This document shows, in pieces, positions 16,255 to 23,909 of a DNA stretch of 51,134 bases; position 1 is the first letter of the stretch; each line of letters starts with the position of its first letter. The notes under the pieces are model-generated. The model saw only the letters and a program-made list of their open reading frames with translations. It did not search any database and was not told where the DNA came from. Source of the DNA: Microbacterium sp. (GTDB taxonomy: Bacteria; Actinomycetota; Actinomycetes; Actinomycetales; Microbacteriaceae); the NCBI GenBank assembly GCA_003524435.1, contig DQHP01000055.1:1-51134 (forward strand). Reading direction: 5' to 3'. The position numbers and the translations under genes were made by a program.

Positions 16255-19200
16255 ATGCACGACACGACCGCGCTGGTTGAAGCCCGCATTCACCGCTTCA
16301 TCGACGAGCGGCTGCGCCCGAACGTGTATGCGAAGCGCGTGCCGTTGACGCTGGTGAGCTGGGAAGTTCCGGGAGAGCCCGTGCCGTTCTCGGAGGCGGT
16401 CGGGCAGGCGTATACGCCGTTCGCCGTAGGAGCGCGCTGGGGGCGCCCCTGGGGCACGCTGTGGCTGCGGATGACGGGCACTGTTCCCGACGTGCAGGAC
16501 GGCCAGCAGGCGGAGCTCGTCTTTGATCTCGGCTTTAACGACGGAGAGCCTGGCTTCCAAGCAGAAGGCACCGTCTATCGACTCGATGGGTCGATCGTGA
16601 AGGCAGTAGAGCCCCGCAACGCGCACGTGCCGTTGGAAGCTCGCGCGGGTGAGCATTTCGAGCTGTACCTCGAGGCAGCCGCGAACCCTGATGTGGCCGA
16701 AGGATTTCGAAATTTTCGTCCGACGCTGCTGGGAGAGCTGGAAACTGCGGGCGATGCACCGCTTTATACGCTCCGGCAGGCAGATATCGCCACCCGCGAT
16801 CTGGGGGTGTGGAATCTCCTGCAGGATGCAACGGTGCTGTCGCAGTTGATGCACGAATTGCCGGCATCGTCGCCGCGTCGTGCAGAGATTCTGCGCGCAC
16901 TCGAGCGGATGATGGATGCCGCGGACCCCGATGACATCACCGGCTCGGCCACGGATGCGCAAGCAGAGCTGGCGCACGTGCTGTCGCGTCCGGCATCCGC
17001 CTCAGCGCACCGCACGTATGCGGTGGGGCACGCGCATATCGACTCAGCCTGGCTCTGGCCGGTGCGAGAAACCCAGCGAAAGGTCGCGCGCACCTTCGCT
17101 AATGTGCTCTCGCTGCAGCAAGAAGATGACGAGTTCATCTTCGCCGCATCATCGGCGCAGCAGTATGCCTGGCTCAAGCGTTTTCAGCCAGAGTTATTTG
17201 CGCGAGTGGGAGAAGCTGTGGCATCCGGTCGCTTCGCGCCCGCCGGAGGAATGTGGGTCGAATCCGACACCAATATGCCGGGCGGCGAAGCGCTAGCGCG
17301 TCAGTTCGTGCGCGGCAAACGCTTCTTCATCGAAGAATTCGGAGTGGAGCCCCTGGACGTCTGGTTGCCGGACTCGTTCGGCTATTCCGCGGCGCTTCCG
17401 CAGATTGCACTGGCTGCCGGATCCCGGTGGATGCTGACGCAGAAGATGTCCTGGAATGAGACGAACGTGATGCCGCACCACACGTTTTTCTGGGAAGGTA
17501 CGGACGGGTCGAGGGTCTTTACACACTTCCCGCCCGTCGACACTTACAACGCGCAGTTGACAGCCGCTGAGCTTGCGAAAGCGGAGCGACAGTACGCCGA
17601 AAAGGGGCGCGCGAATACGTCACTCGTGCCATTCGGGTACGGTGACGGCGGTGGGGGACCAAACCGCGAGATGTTGGCGGCCGCGTCGAGGTTGCGCTCG
17701 CTGGAGGGGTCGCCGACGGTGACGCTGTCGAGCCCTACACAGTTTTTTGAAGCTGCGGAGGAGGAGTATCCGAACCCGCCTGTGTGGTCGGGGGAGATGT
17801 ACCTCGAGTTTCATCGCGGCACCTATACGTCACAGGCGCGTACGAAGCGCGGCAACCGTCGCAGCGAGCACGCGTTGCGAGAGGCGGAACTCTGGGCGAC
17901 GGCGGCGGCGCTTCGCGGCGCCGAGTACCCCTATGACGAGTTGGAGCGCATCTGGGAAACCGTGCTGCTGCAGCAGTTCCATGACATTCTTCCCGGCACC
18001 TCCATTGGGTGGGTGCACAGGGAAGCAGAACGTCGCTATGTCGAGGTCTTGGCCTCAACGGAGCGCATCATCGCGAAAGCTTTGGGAAACGTCGCCGGGG
18101 ACGGGACGGCACAGCTTGTCGCGAACGCGGGGCCATTTGCTTTAGAGGGGGCCGCGGGGATGGGGATCACCGCAGCAGAACGAGGGGGAGCAAAGCCCGC
18201 AACTGTCGCACGGACGGCGAGCGGTTTTGAACTGTCGAATGAGCACCTTCTGGTGCATGTCGACGATTCAGGCCTGTTGGCGTCACTCGTCGTTCGTGCG
18301 ACTGGGCGTGAAACGATTGCACCTGGGGAGAAGGGGAACCTCCTGCAGCTGCATCGCGACACGCCTACTCGGTGGGATGCCTGGGATATCGATGAGCACT
18401 ACCGGCGGCATGTCTCTGACGTGACCGATGTGGAGTCCATCGAGCAGATTCCGCACCCCACCGCAGCAGTCGTCTGCGTGATCCGCGGCCGGGGGGCTAC
18501 GCGGATCACGCAGACCCTGACTCTTGCGGCTGATTCGCGTGCGCTCGACATCGAAACGATGATCGACTGGCACGAGAGACAGAAGCTGCTGAAGTTGGCC
18601 TTTCCGCTGGATGTGCATGCCGATCATGCCAGCTCAGAGATTCAGTTCGGGCATGTGCAGCGTCCCACTCACACGAACACCTCGTGGGACATGGCTCGTT
18701 TTGAGACTGTCGCGCATCGGTGGGTGCACGTGGGTGAAGCCGGCTTTGGCGTCGCCGTCGCGAACGATGCCACGTATGGTCATGACATCACGCGCGCTCC
18801 GCGCGTTGGCGGGGGCACGACGACCAACGTCCGGCTGTCGCTTTTGCGTGCGCCGCTATACCCGGATCCAGAAGCAGACCAGGGCGAGCACACTTTCCGG
18901 GTGAGTATTCGTCCGGACGCATCGATTGCGGATGCTGTGCATGAGGGATACCGGTTGAATCTGCCCCTGCGAGAAATCATGGGGGCGGATACGGTGGCGC
19001 CTGTCGTCACAGTTTCTTCAGACGCCGTGGTGGTCGAAGCGGTAAAGCTCGCAGAGGACCGCAGCGGGGACGTAATCGTGCGGTTGTACGAGGCGCACGG
19101 CGGCAGAGCCCAGGCCACGTTGTCGACGTCGTTTGGATTTGACCGCGTGATCGAGACAGATCTGCTCGAGCGTGAAATCGAGCGCTCGGCGCTCACAGCA

Positions 19201-19275
19201 TCAGGCGATCAGATCGAACTCACCCTGCGCACATTCCAACTGGTAACGCTGCGCTTCACGCCGACTGCTCCCTGA
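16255..19275 (+). CDS. Alpha-mannosidase, glycoside hydrolase family 38
   Basis: A 1006-residue GH38 enzyme that removes alpha-linked mannose from glycans or oligosaccharides. The zinc-binding motif GHAHIDSAWLWP (near residue 260), the nucleophile Asp in LPDSFGYSAALPQ (near 373), HFPPVDTYNAQ, FGYGDGGGGP and QFHDILPGTSIGW are all present. An N-terminal beta domain precedes the barrel and the C-terminal half is the all-beta part typical of bacterial members. No signal peptide is seen, so it should act on imported sugars in the cytoplasm. The ATG at 16255 is preferred; an in-frame GTG at 16237 is possible, and neither has a good ribosome site. The preceding ROK gene is the probable regulator. 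Confidence 0.93.
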   Translation: MHDTTALVEARIHRFIDERLRPNVYAKRVPLTLVSWEVPGEPVPFSEAVGQAYTPFAVGARWGRPWGTLWLRMTGTVPDVQDGQQAELVFDLGFNDGEPGFQAEGTVYRLDGSIVKAVEPRNAHVPLEARAGEHFELYLEAAANPDVAEGFRNFRPTLLGELETAGDAPLYTLRQADIATRDLGVWNLLQDATVLSQLMHELPASSPRRAEILRALERMMDAADPDDITGSATDAQAELAHVLSRPASASAHRTYAVGHAHIDSAWLWPVRETQRKVARTFANVLSLQQEDDEFIFAASSAQQYAWLKRFQPELFARVGEAVASGRFAPAGGMWVESDTNMPGGEALARQFVRGKRFFIEEFGVEPLDVWLPDSFGYSAALPQIALAAGSRWMLTQKMSWNETNVMPHHTFFWEGTDGSRVFTHFPPVDTYNAQLTAAELAKAERQYAEKGRANTSLVPFGYGDGGGGPNREMLAAASRLRSLEGSPTVTLSSPTQFFEAAEEEYPNPPVWSGEMYLEFHRGTYTSQARTKRGNRRSEHALREAELWATAAALRGAEYPYDELERIWETVLLQQFHDILPGTSIGWVHREAERRYVEVLASTERIIAKALGNVAGDGTAQLVANAGPFALEGAAGMGITAAERGGAKPATVARTASGFELSNEHLLVHVDDSGLLASLVVRATGRETIAPGEKGNLLQLHRDTPTRWDAWDIDEHYRRHVSDVTDVESIEQIPHPTAAVVCVIRGRGATRITQTLTLAADSRALDIETMIDWHERQKLLKLAFPLDVHADHASSEIQFGHVQRPTHTNTSWDMARFETVAHRWVHVGEAGFGVAVANDATYGHDITRAPRVGGGTTTNVRLSLLRAPLYPDPEADQGEHTFRVSIRPDASIADAVHEGYRLNLPLREIMGADTVAPVVTVSSDAVVVEAVKLAEDRSGDVIVRLYEAHGGRAQATLSTSFGFDRVIETDLLEREIERSALTASGDQIELTLRTFQLVTLRFTPTAP

Positions 19276-19280
19276 GCTTA

Positions 19281-19499
19281 CTAACCGGAGAAGCGCCCCC
19301 ACGGAATGTCGCGTCGCAGTGGCGTGCGGAGGGGACGCCTAGTACGTTGCCACGCTGAGGTATGAGGCTCCTCGGCGACAGCATCCGCTGCTTCCTGCTG
19401 ATAGGAATCAGTGACGACCGCAATGAGCGCAGCGAGTTCCTCTTCGTTCGCCGTGCCGCGAACGATCCGGAGCCCTGGCCGCGGGTCGGGGGCGCTCAT
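19281..19499 (-). CDS. accE: Acyl-CoA carboxylase epsilon subunit
   Basis: A 72-residue protein starting MSAPDPRPGLRIVRGTANEE, with the EEELAALIAVV helix and an Arg/Trp-rich C-terminus (AWQRTRRPLRTPLR). This matches the small epsilon subunits that stabilise actinobacterial acyl-CoA carboxylases. Its ATG overlaps the accD stop (ATGA). It ends 5 bp from the stop of the convergent mannosidase gene. Confidence 0.88.
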   Translation of the reverse strand: MSAPDPRPGLRIVRGTANEEELAALIAVVTDSYQQEAADAVAEEPHTSAWQRTRRPLRTPLRRDIPWGRFSG

Positions 19500-21085
19500 A
19501 GCGGGATATTCCCGTGCTTCTTGGGTGGCAGCTCCTCACGCTTGCCTCGAAGAGAGCGCAGCGCCTTGGCGATGGAGACGCGGGTGTTCGCGGGCTCGAT
19601 AATCCCGTCGAGCTCGCCTCGTTCGGCAGCCAGGAACGGGGATGCGACGTCATACGTGTATTCGTTGGCGAGGCGAGTGCGCACAGCGGCAACATCTTCG
19701 CCGTCTTCTTCGGCCTTTTTGATCTCGCCACGGTAGAGGATGTTGACGGCGCCCTGTCCGCCCATCACCGCGATCTCGGCGGTGGGCCAGGCAAGGTTGA
19801 TATCGGCACCGAGCTGCTTGGAGCCCATCACGATGTAGGCGCCGCCGTATGCCTTGCGCAGGATCACGGTGACCAGCGGGACGGTGGCTTCAGAATATGC
19901 GTAGAGCAGTTTCGCACCACGGCGGATAACGCCCTCCCACTCCTGGTCGGTGCCGGGGAGGTATCCGGGCACGTCAACGAGCGTGACGATCGGGATGGAG
20001 AACGCGTCGCAGAAGCGGACGAAGCGGCTGGCCTTCTCGCCAGCTTGAATATTCAAGGTGCCCGCCATCTGAGAGGGCTGGTTGGCGATGATGCCGACCG
20101 TGCGTCCTTCCACGCGGCCGAATCCGATGAGGATGTTCGGGGCGAACAAGGGCTGCACCTCGAGGAAGTCGCCGTCATCGACAACGTGCTCGATAACGGT
20201 GTGCATGTTGTAGGGCTGGTTCGCCGAGTCCGGGATGATCGTGTTGAGAGTGCGGTCAGCATCCGTCGTCTCGAACTCATACACGCTCTCATACGAAGGG
20301 AGCTCTGCCATGTTGTTATCAGGCAGGAAGCTGAGGAGCGTGCGTGCGTAATCGAGCGCATCGTCCTCATCTTCGGCGAGGTAGTGCGCAACGCCGGAGC
20401 GCGTGTTGTGCGTGTACGCGCCGCCGAGCTCTTCCATGCCAACGTCTTCACCCGTGACGGTCTTGATGACGTCGGGGCCAGTGACGAACATCTGGCTGGT
20501 CTTGTCCACCATGATGACGAAGTCGGTGAGCGCGGGGGAGTACACCGCGCCGCCGGCTGCCGGGCCCATGATGATGGAGATCTGCGGGATGACCCCGGAG
20601 GCCCGGGTGTTCAGGCGGAAGATCTCGCCGTACTTGCCGAGTGCGACAACGCCCTCCTGAATGCGGGCACCGCCCGAATCAAGGATGCCGATGCACGGCA
20701 TGCCGCCGGCGAGTGCGAATTCCATGATTTTGATGATCTTCTCGCCAGCAACTTCACCGAGTGAACCGCCGAAGGTGGAGAAATCTTGTGAGTAAACAGC
20801 GACCGTGCGGCCGTGGATCGTGCCGACGCCTGTGACGACTGAGTCACCGTAGGGTCGTGAGCGGTCCATGCCGAAGGCGGTGGTGCGGTGGCGCACGTAT
20901 TCGTCGAACTCAACGAAGCTGCCAGGGTCCACGAGGCTCTCGATGCGCTCTCGAGCTGTCATCTTGCCTTTGGCGTGCTGCTTCTCCTTCGCGACTTTCT
21001 CAGCGTCGACCACGGCCTCGGTGTAGCGAGAGCGGAGGTCGGCGATTTTGCCGGCAGTGGTAAAGAGGTCAGGGGTGTCCGTCAC
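19496..21085 (-). CDS. accD: Acyl-CoA carboxylase beta subunit (carboxyltransferase)
   Basis: A 529-residue carboxyltransferase of the AccD5/PccB type, moving the carboxyl group from biotin to acetyl- or propionyl-CoA. Visible landmarks are KMTARERIESLVDPGSF, the oxyanion-hole-like DSGGARIQEGV, GPAAGGAVYSPA and the C-terminal RKAYGGAYIVMGSK. The frame extends to 21184, but the GTG at 21085 gives the family-typical start (VTDTPDLFTTAGKIADL). It is coupled to accE. Its biotinylated partner accA3 is 9 kb away. Upstream there is an XRE gene rather than the biotin ligase birA found in mycobacteria. Confidence 0.94.
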   Translation of the reverse strand: MTDTPDLFTTAGKIADLRSRYTEAVVDAEKVAKEKQHAKGKMTARERIESLVDPGSFVEFDEYVRHRTTAFGMDRSRPYGDSVVTGVGTIHGRTVAVYSQDFSTFGGSLGEVAGEKIIKIMEFALAGGMPCIGILDSGGARIQEGVVALGKYGEIFRLNTRASGVIPQISIIMGPAAGGAVYSPALTDFVIMVDKTSQMFVTGPDVIKTVTGEDVGMEELGGAYTHNTRSGVAHYLAEDEDDALDYARTLLSFLPDNNMAELPSYESVYEFETTDADRTLNTIIPDSANQPYNMHTVIEHVVDDGDFLEVQPLFAPNILIGFGRVEGRTVGIIANQPSQMAGTLNIQAGEKASRFVRFCDAFSIPIVTLVDVPGYLPGTDQEWEGVIRRGAKLLYAYSEATVPLVTVILRKAYGGAYIVMGSKQLGADINLAWPTAEIAVMGGQGAVNILYRGEIKKAEEDGEDVAAVRTRLANEYTYDVASPFLAAERGELDGIIEPANTRVSIAKALRSLRGKREELPPKKHGNIPL

Positions 21086-21185
21086 GGATTCCACACTAGT
21101 AGTGCGATGGCGTGACTGGTTGGATGCCTCGCACAACGGGTTGCCGGATCCTTTGCAGGATCTCACTGGACGCATATAAGCCATG

Positions 21186-21195
21186 GTGTTAACAC
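21186..21195. promoter_or_regulatory. Perfect palindrome GTGTTAACAC between accD and the XRE gene
   Basis: A 10-bp perfect dyad, flanked by CCATGG on the left and CCATGG after CGC on the right. It lies 100 bp before accD and 38 bp before the divergent XRE gene. Small XRE regulators bind dyads of this size, so it may be an operator for either gene. This rests on position only. Confidence 0.4.
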
Positions 21196-21232
21196 GCCCA
21201 TGGAATATGCCGTTCGCAAGGAAGCTTGAGGG

Positions 21233-21532
21233 ATGAAAGCTCCTCGATCTCGAGCATCCGAGCGCGTCGGTATGCTCGTGCGGGAGCTGCGCAGCAAAGC
21301 GACGATGAGCAGAGCAAAACTTGCCGAGCGTGCGGACATGGATGTCTCACACCTTGCGCGGATCGAAGGTGGCAAAGGCAACCCGACCACGTTCGTGTTG
21401 ATTCAGCTTGCGACCGCGCTGGAAGTGTCACCGACCGTCTTTCTCGACGGTTTGACGGCATCCGACCTGCCAGAGAACATCAAGCCGTACTCAGAGGCAG
21501 ACTTCCGCCGCGAACTGCGTCGGCGCGGGTGA
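21233..21532 (+). CDS. Small XRE-family HTH transcriptional regulator
   Basis: A 99-residue protein with one Cro/C1-type HTH (about residues 10-65): LRSKATMSRAKLAERADMDV followed by SHLARIEGGKGNPTTFVLI. After it comes a short acidic-basic tail without an effector domain. It has a good ribosome site (AAGGA, about 10 nt before the ATG). It is divergent from accD and could control it, or itself, through the dyad at 21186-21195. No toxin partner is adjacent: the next gene, convergent, does not resemble a toxin. Confidence 0.85.
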   Translation: MKAPRSRASERVGMLVRELRSKATMSRAKLAERADMDVSHLARIEGGKGNPTTFVLIQLATALEVSPTVFLDGLTASDLPENIKPYSEADFRRELRRRG

Positions 21533-21554
21533 ACTGACTTCACCTGCTCACCGT

Positions 21555-21860
21555 TCATACAACGAACCTCCAGACGTATTCGAGTCCATCAGTTTGGCGG
21601 AACCAGGCGAGTGTAACGACGATGTCATCGAGATCGGTGGCGCACAGGCATAGTTCGATTCGCTCAGACGGCAGCACTTGGCCCCATAATTGCGAGCCAT
21701 CTGCGCCCTCGTCATCGTCACGGAATACACGCACAAAGTCCGCGGCATCCCCGCTCTCATTCACAACGATCGGATGCGAGGGGTCGGTTCGTACGATGTG
21801 CCAGGGCACTCGATAGGCGGGTGGTTTCGGCTGCTCAGTCGGATCGATAGGTCGCAGCAT
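21555..21860 (-). CDS. Hypothetical protein (101 aa)
   Basis: A 101-residue acidic protein that I do not recognise. It starts MLRPIDPTEQPKPPAYRVPW and contains VRVFRDDDEG, LWGQVLPSERIELCL and LAWFRQTDGLEYVWRFVV. There is no signal peptide or membrane segment. A TACTGT box 7 nt before the ATG at 21860 supports this start over the GTG at 21867. The codon use and strong alternation of hydrophobic and polar residues look like a real beta-rich protein. It could be co-transcribed with nothing: the neighbours on both sides are separated or convergent. Confidence 0.6.
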   Translation of the reverse strand: MLRPIDPTEQPKPPAYRVPWHIVRTDPSHPIVVNESGDAADFVRVFRDDDEGADGSQLWGQVLPSERIELCLCATDLDDIVVTLAWFRQTDGLEYVWRFVV

Positions 21861-21867
21861 GCCCGCC

Positions 21868-21873
21868 ACAGTA
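21868..21873 (-). promoter_or_regulatory. -10 box, probable leaderless promoter of the 101-aa hypothetical gene
   Basis: TACTGT on the minus strand, 7 nt before the ATG at 21860. There is no convincing ribosome site in front of that ATG. Confidence 0.4.
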
Positions 21874-21935
21874 AGAGTGGCATCCGACGCGCAACGCCTC
21901 TCACACAGGCACGCGGAGGAAACGGGGGATAACCT

Positions 21936-22880
21936 CTAGAGATCGTCGTGGGTGGCGGAGGAGTCAAGCTCCGTTGCTCGCGGCTTCCTGCGCGTCGTCG
22001 AGACAGCTTTCTGGCCGATCCACGCAGCGCCACGGCCCACGGTCCCGGCGGCACCCGCGACAGCGCTTCCCGCGTAGCGGGCTCCGCGCAGCATCCTGGT
22101 CTCCATCTTTTCTGCGCCGGTGACAGGTTCGAGTTCGGCGGGAAGCGTCGAAGGTGCCACGCCAAAAGCACGTCGCGAAGTGGTGAGCACACGCCTGCCC
22201 AGCAGATGGTTTCCGGCGCCACCGACCGCTGCTCCGACGCCGAAGGGAAGTGCTTTTCCCAAGAATGACGCGCCTCCCGCTGCGGCGAAATGCTTGACGA
22301 ACATCGATTTGAGTCGATCAACGACCGGCCCGACAGCCGCGCGCGGCAGCGACTTGGTCACAAGCTCGCCCCAGTAAGAGGAGCGACTTGTTCCGCGACC
22401 GCTGGCCTGTTTGGCGAGCTGGCTGACCAGATCAACGCCTTCTTTGCCGAGCATCAAAGTCATCACCAGTGCTCGGGCGCGATCGGGGTTATTGATCGCG
22501 ATGCCGTGCACCTCAGAGATCGATTGCGCGAACAGAGCCGTCGACTCGACGAATCCGATCGTCTCGACTCCGGACAACGCGAGGGTGATGCCGGTGCCGA
22601 TACCCGGCACGACCGCGGTAGCACCGACAGCGGCGCCACCGGTTGTCACCGCGGCGAGGTAACGGCGCTCAAGAATACGTATGAGCCGTTCAGGCGTGGC
22701 ATCAGGGTTGCGCAGGCGGATGCTACGGATATGCGCGAGGACGAGGGGGCGCTGAATTGACAGCACTCGATCCAAACCTCGTACTGCCAGGGGATGCTCG
22801 TCTGAGCCCACAGGTGGCACTCCCTTGTCCCACGGAGCATCATCCGGGAGGGAGTGGATTGTGTGCACTTTCTTGGCCAT
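21936..22880 (-). CDS. Conserved hypothetical, possibly EcsC-like membrane-associated protein
   Basis: A 314-residue protein. After a 40-residue polar start, an amphipathic helix-rich region with Gly-rich hydrophobic stretches (TTGGAAVGATAVVPGIGTG, then IGFVESTALFAQSISEVHG) resembles the EcsC family, and a second Gly/Ala-rich stretch follows (ASFLGKALPFGVGAAVGG). The tail is basic, with ARYAGSAVAGAAGTVGRGA and TTRRKPR. The function is unknown; the EcsC resemblance is by eye only. TAAGAT lies 7 nt before the ATG. A terminator of the upstream gene separates it from the nucleotidyltransferase. Confidence 0.6.
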   Translation of the reverse strand: MAKKVHTIHSLPDDAPWDKGVPPVGSDEHPLAVRGLDRVLSIQRPLVLAHIRSIRLRNPDATPERLIRILERRYLAAVTTGGAAVGATAVVPGIGTGITLALSGVETIGFVESTALFAQSISEVHGIAINNPDRARALVMTLMLGKEGVDLVSQLAKQASGRGTSRSSYWGELVTKSLPRAAVGPVVDRLKSMFVKHFAAAGGASFLGKALPFGVGAAVGGAGNHLLGRRVLTTSRRAFGVAPSTLPAELEPVTGAEKMETRMLRGARYAGSAVAGAAGTVGRGAAWIGQKAVSTTRRKPRATELDSSATHDDL

Positions 22881-22887
22881 TACGACG

Positions 22888-22893
22888 ATCTTA
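22888..22893 (-). promoter_or_regulatory. -10 box, probable leaderless promoter of the EcsC-like gene
   Basis: TAAGAT on the minus strand, 7 nt before the ATG at 22880. It lies just downstream of the terminator at 22919-22955, as expected for a new transcription unit. Confidence 0.45.
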
Positions 22894-22918
22894 GATTCGT
22901 CATCCGAGAGAAAGCAGA

Positions 22919-22955
22919 GAGCCCGCCCCCTGAGACAAGCTCAAGAGGCGGGCTC
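22919..22955 (-). terminator. Intrinsic terminator after the nucleotidyltransferase gene
   Basis: GAGCCCGCC (22919-22927) pairs with GGCGGGCTC (22947-22955), with a second inner pairing TGAG/CTCA. Read on the minus strand, the stem is followed by a pyrimidine-rich TCTGCTTTCTCTC. It starts 28 bp after the stop of the gene at 22984. Confidence 0.75.
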
Positions 22956-22983
22956 ACAGTGCCGTGCACTGGAAGAGTCTGGA

Positions 22984-23676
22984 TCAGACGAACAGGTTCG
23001 CCCGCTCGAGGTCTTCTGCGAAGTCGACCTCGACTGCGTACAGGTCTGAGACATCCATCGGCTCAAGCAGAAGTCCGTTTTCAGCGATCGCGAGCTCAAG
23101 GCCGCGCTCGAAGTAATCCTGGTCGCCGACGCGCTGCAACTGGCGCATGAACGCCTTCTTGTGTGCAGAGGAGATGTAGTTGATGCCGACTGCCTCGCCC
23201 AGACCGCCCTTGACGGTCTTTGAGAGCTCGTTGATGAAGCCCTCGGCGGTGACGGTGTACTTGACCTCTTCGTCGCTCACCTTCGACGTGTTGACGGTCA
23301 CGAACGACTGGTCACGCTCGATGTACTCGATTGCGCGCCCGAGGATGCGCGGGTCAAAGACCACGTCACCGTTCATCCACAACACACCGCTTTTCCCGGT
23401 GGCGCCGAGGGCGCGCAACAGGCTCTTGGAGGTGTTGGTCTCGTCGTAACGCTCGTTGTGCACGTAGTTGACCTGCGGGAAAGCTTCGATGATCGTTTCA
23501 GCGCGGTAGCCGACGACGGCGGTGATGCGTGCGTCGCTGCCGAACGCGGCACGGATGTTCTCGTGCTGCTGCTGCATGATGGAGCGTCCGTCGCTGAGTT
23601 CGGTCAGCGGCTTCGGCAGGGCGCGGCCAAGGCGTGAGCCCATGCCAGCGGCAAGAATGACGGTCTGAAGAGTCAC
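22984..23676 (-). CDS. Sugar-phosphate/choline-type nucleotidyltransferase
   Basis: A 230-residue protein of the NTP-transferase family. The N-terminal loop ILAAGMGSRLGRALPKPL binds the nucleotide, and VLWMNGDVVFD carries a metal-binding Asp. NERYDETNTSKSLL resembles LicC-like cytidylyltransferases and other phosphocholine or sugar-phosphate nucleotidyltransferases. The C-terminus (VSDLYAVEVDFAEDLERA) also matches that group. The start is GTG at 23676 with AGGAGT 5 nt upstream; the longer frame to 23727 is not needed. The product, perhaps a CDP- or UDP-activated cell-wall building block, cannot be named: no pathway genes are adjacent. Confidence 0.82.
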   Translation of the reverse strand: MTLQTVILAAGMGSRLGRALPKPLTELSDGRSIMQQQHENIRAAFGSDARITAVVGYRAETIIEAFPQVNYVHNERYDETNTSKSLLRALGATGKSGVLWMNGDVVFDPRILGRAIEYIERDQSFVTVNTSKVSDEEVKYTVTAEGFINELSKTVKGGLGEAVGINYISSAHKKAFMRQLQRVGDQDYFERGLELAIAENGLLLEPMDVSDLYAVEVDFAEDLERANLFV

Positions 23677-23909
23677 GATTACTCCTAAAAAGAATCTGTG
23701 TTCACGGCCGGTTAATCGACCAGACACCTCGTCGTGCCGCTTTCATGCTAGCGATGACCCCTGGGAAGGATCGGTATAAGGCCCTCCCGTTGCCGTTTCG
23801 TGATCGAGTACACACCTCATACACAGCTCGGGCGCCGCGAAATGACCATGTTGTACGAATTGTTTCTTTCGACCAGGATAAAGTCCAACTCGGTTGATAG
23901 CGTAGGACG

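Noticed and set aside
21233..21860. Toxin-antitoxin pair formed by the XRE protein and the neighbouring hypothetical
   Set aside because: The genes are convergent, each with its own promoter, and the hypothetical shows no HigB/RelE-like or HipA-like motif.
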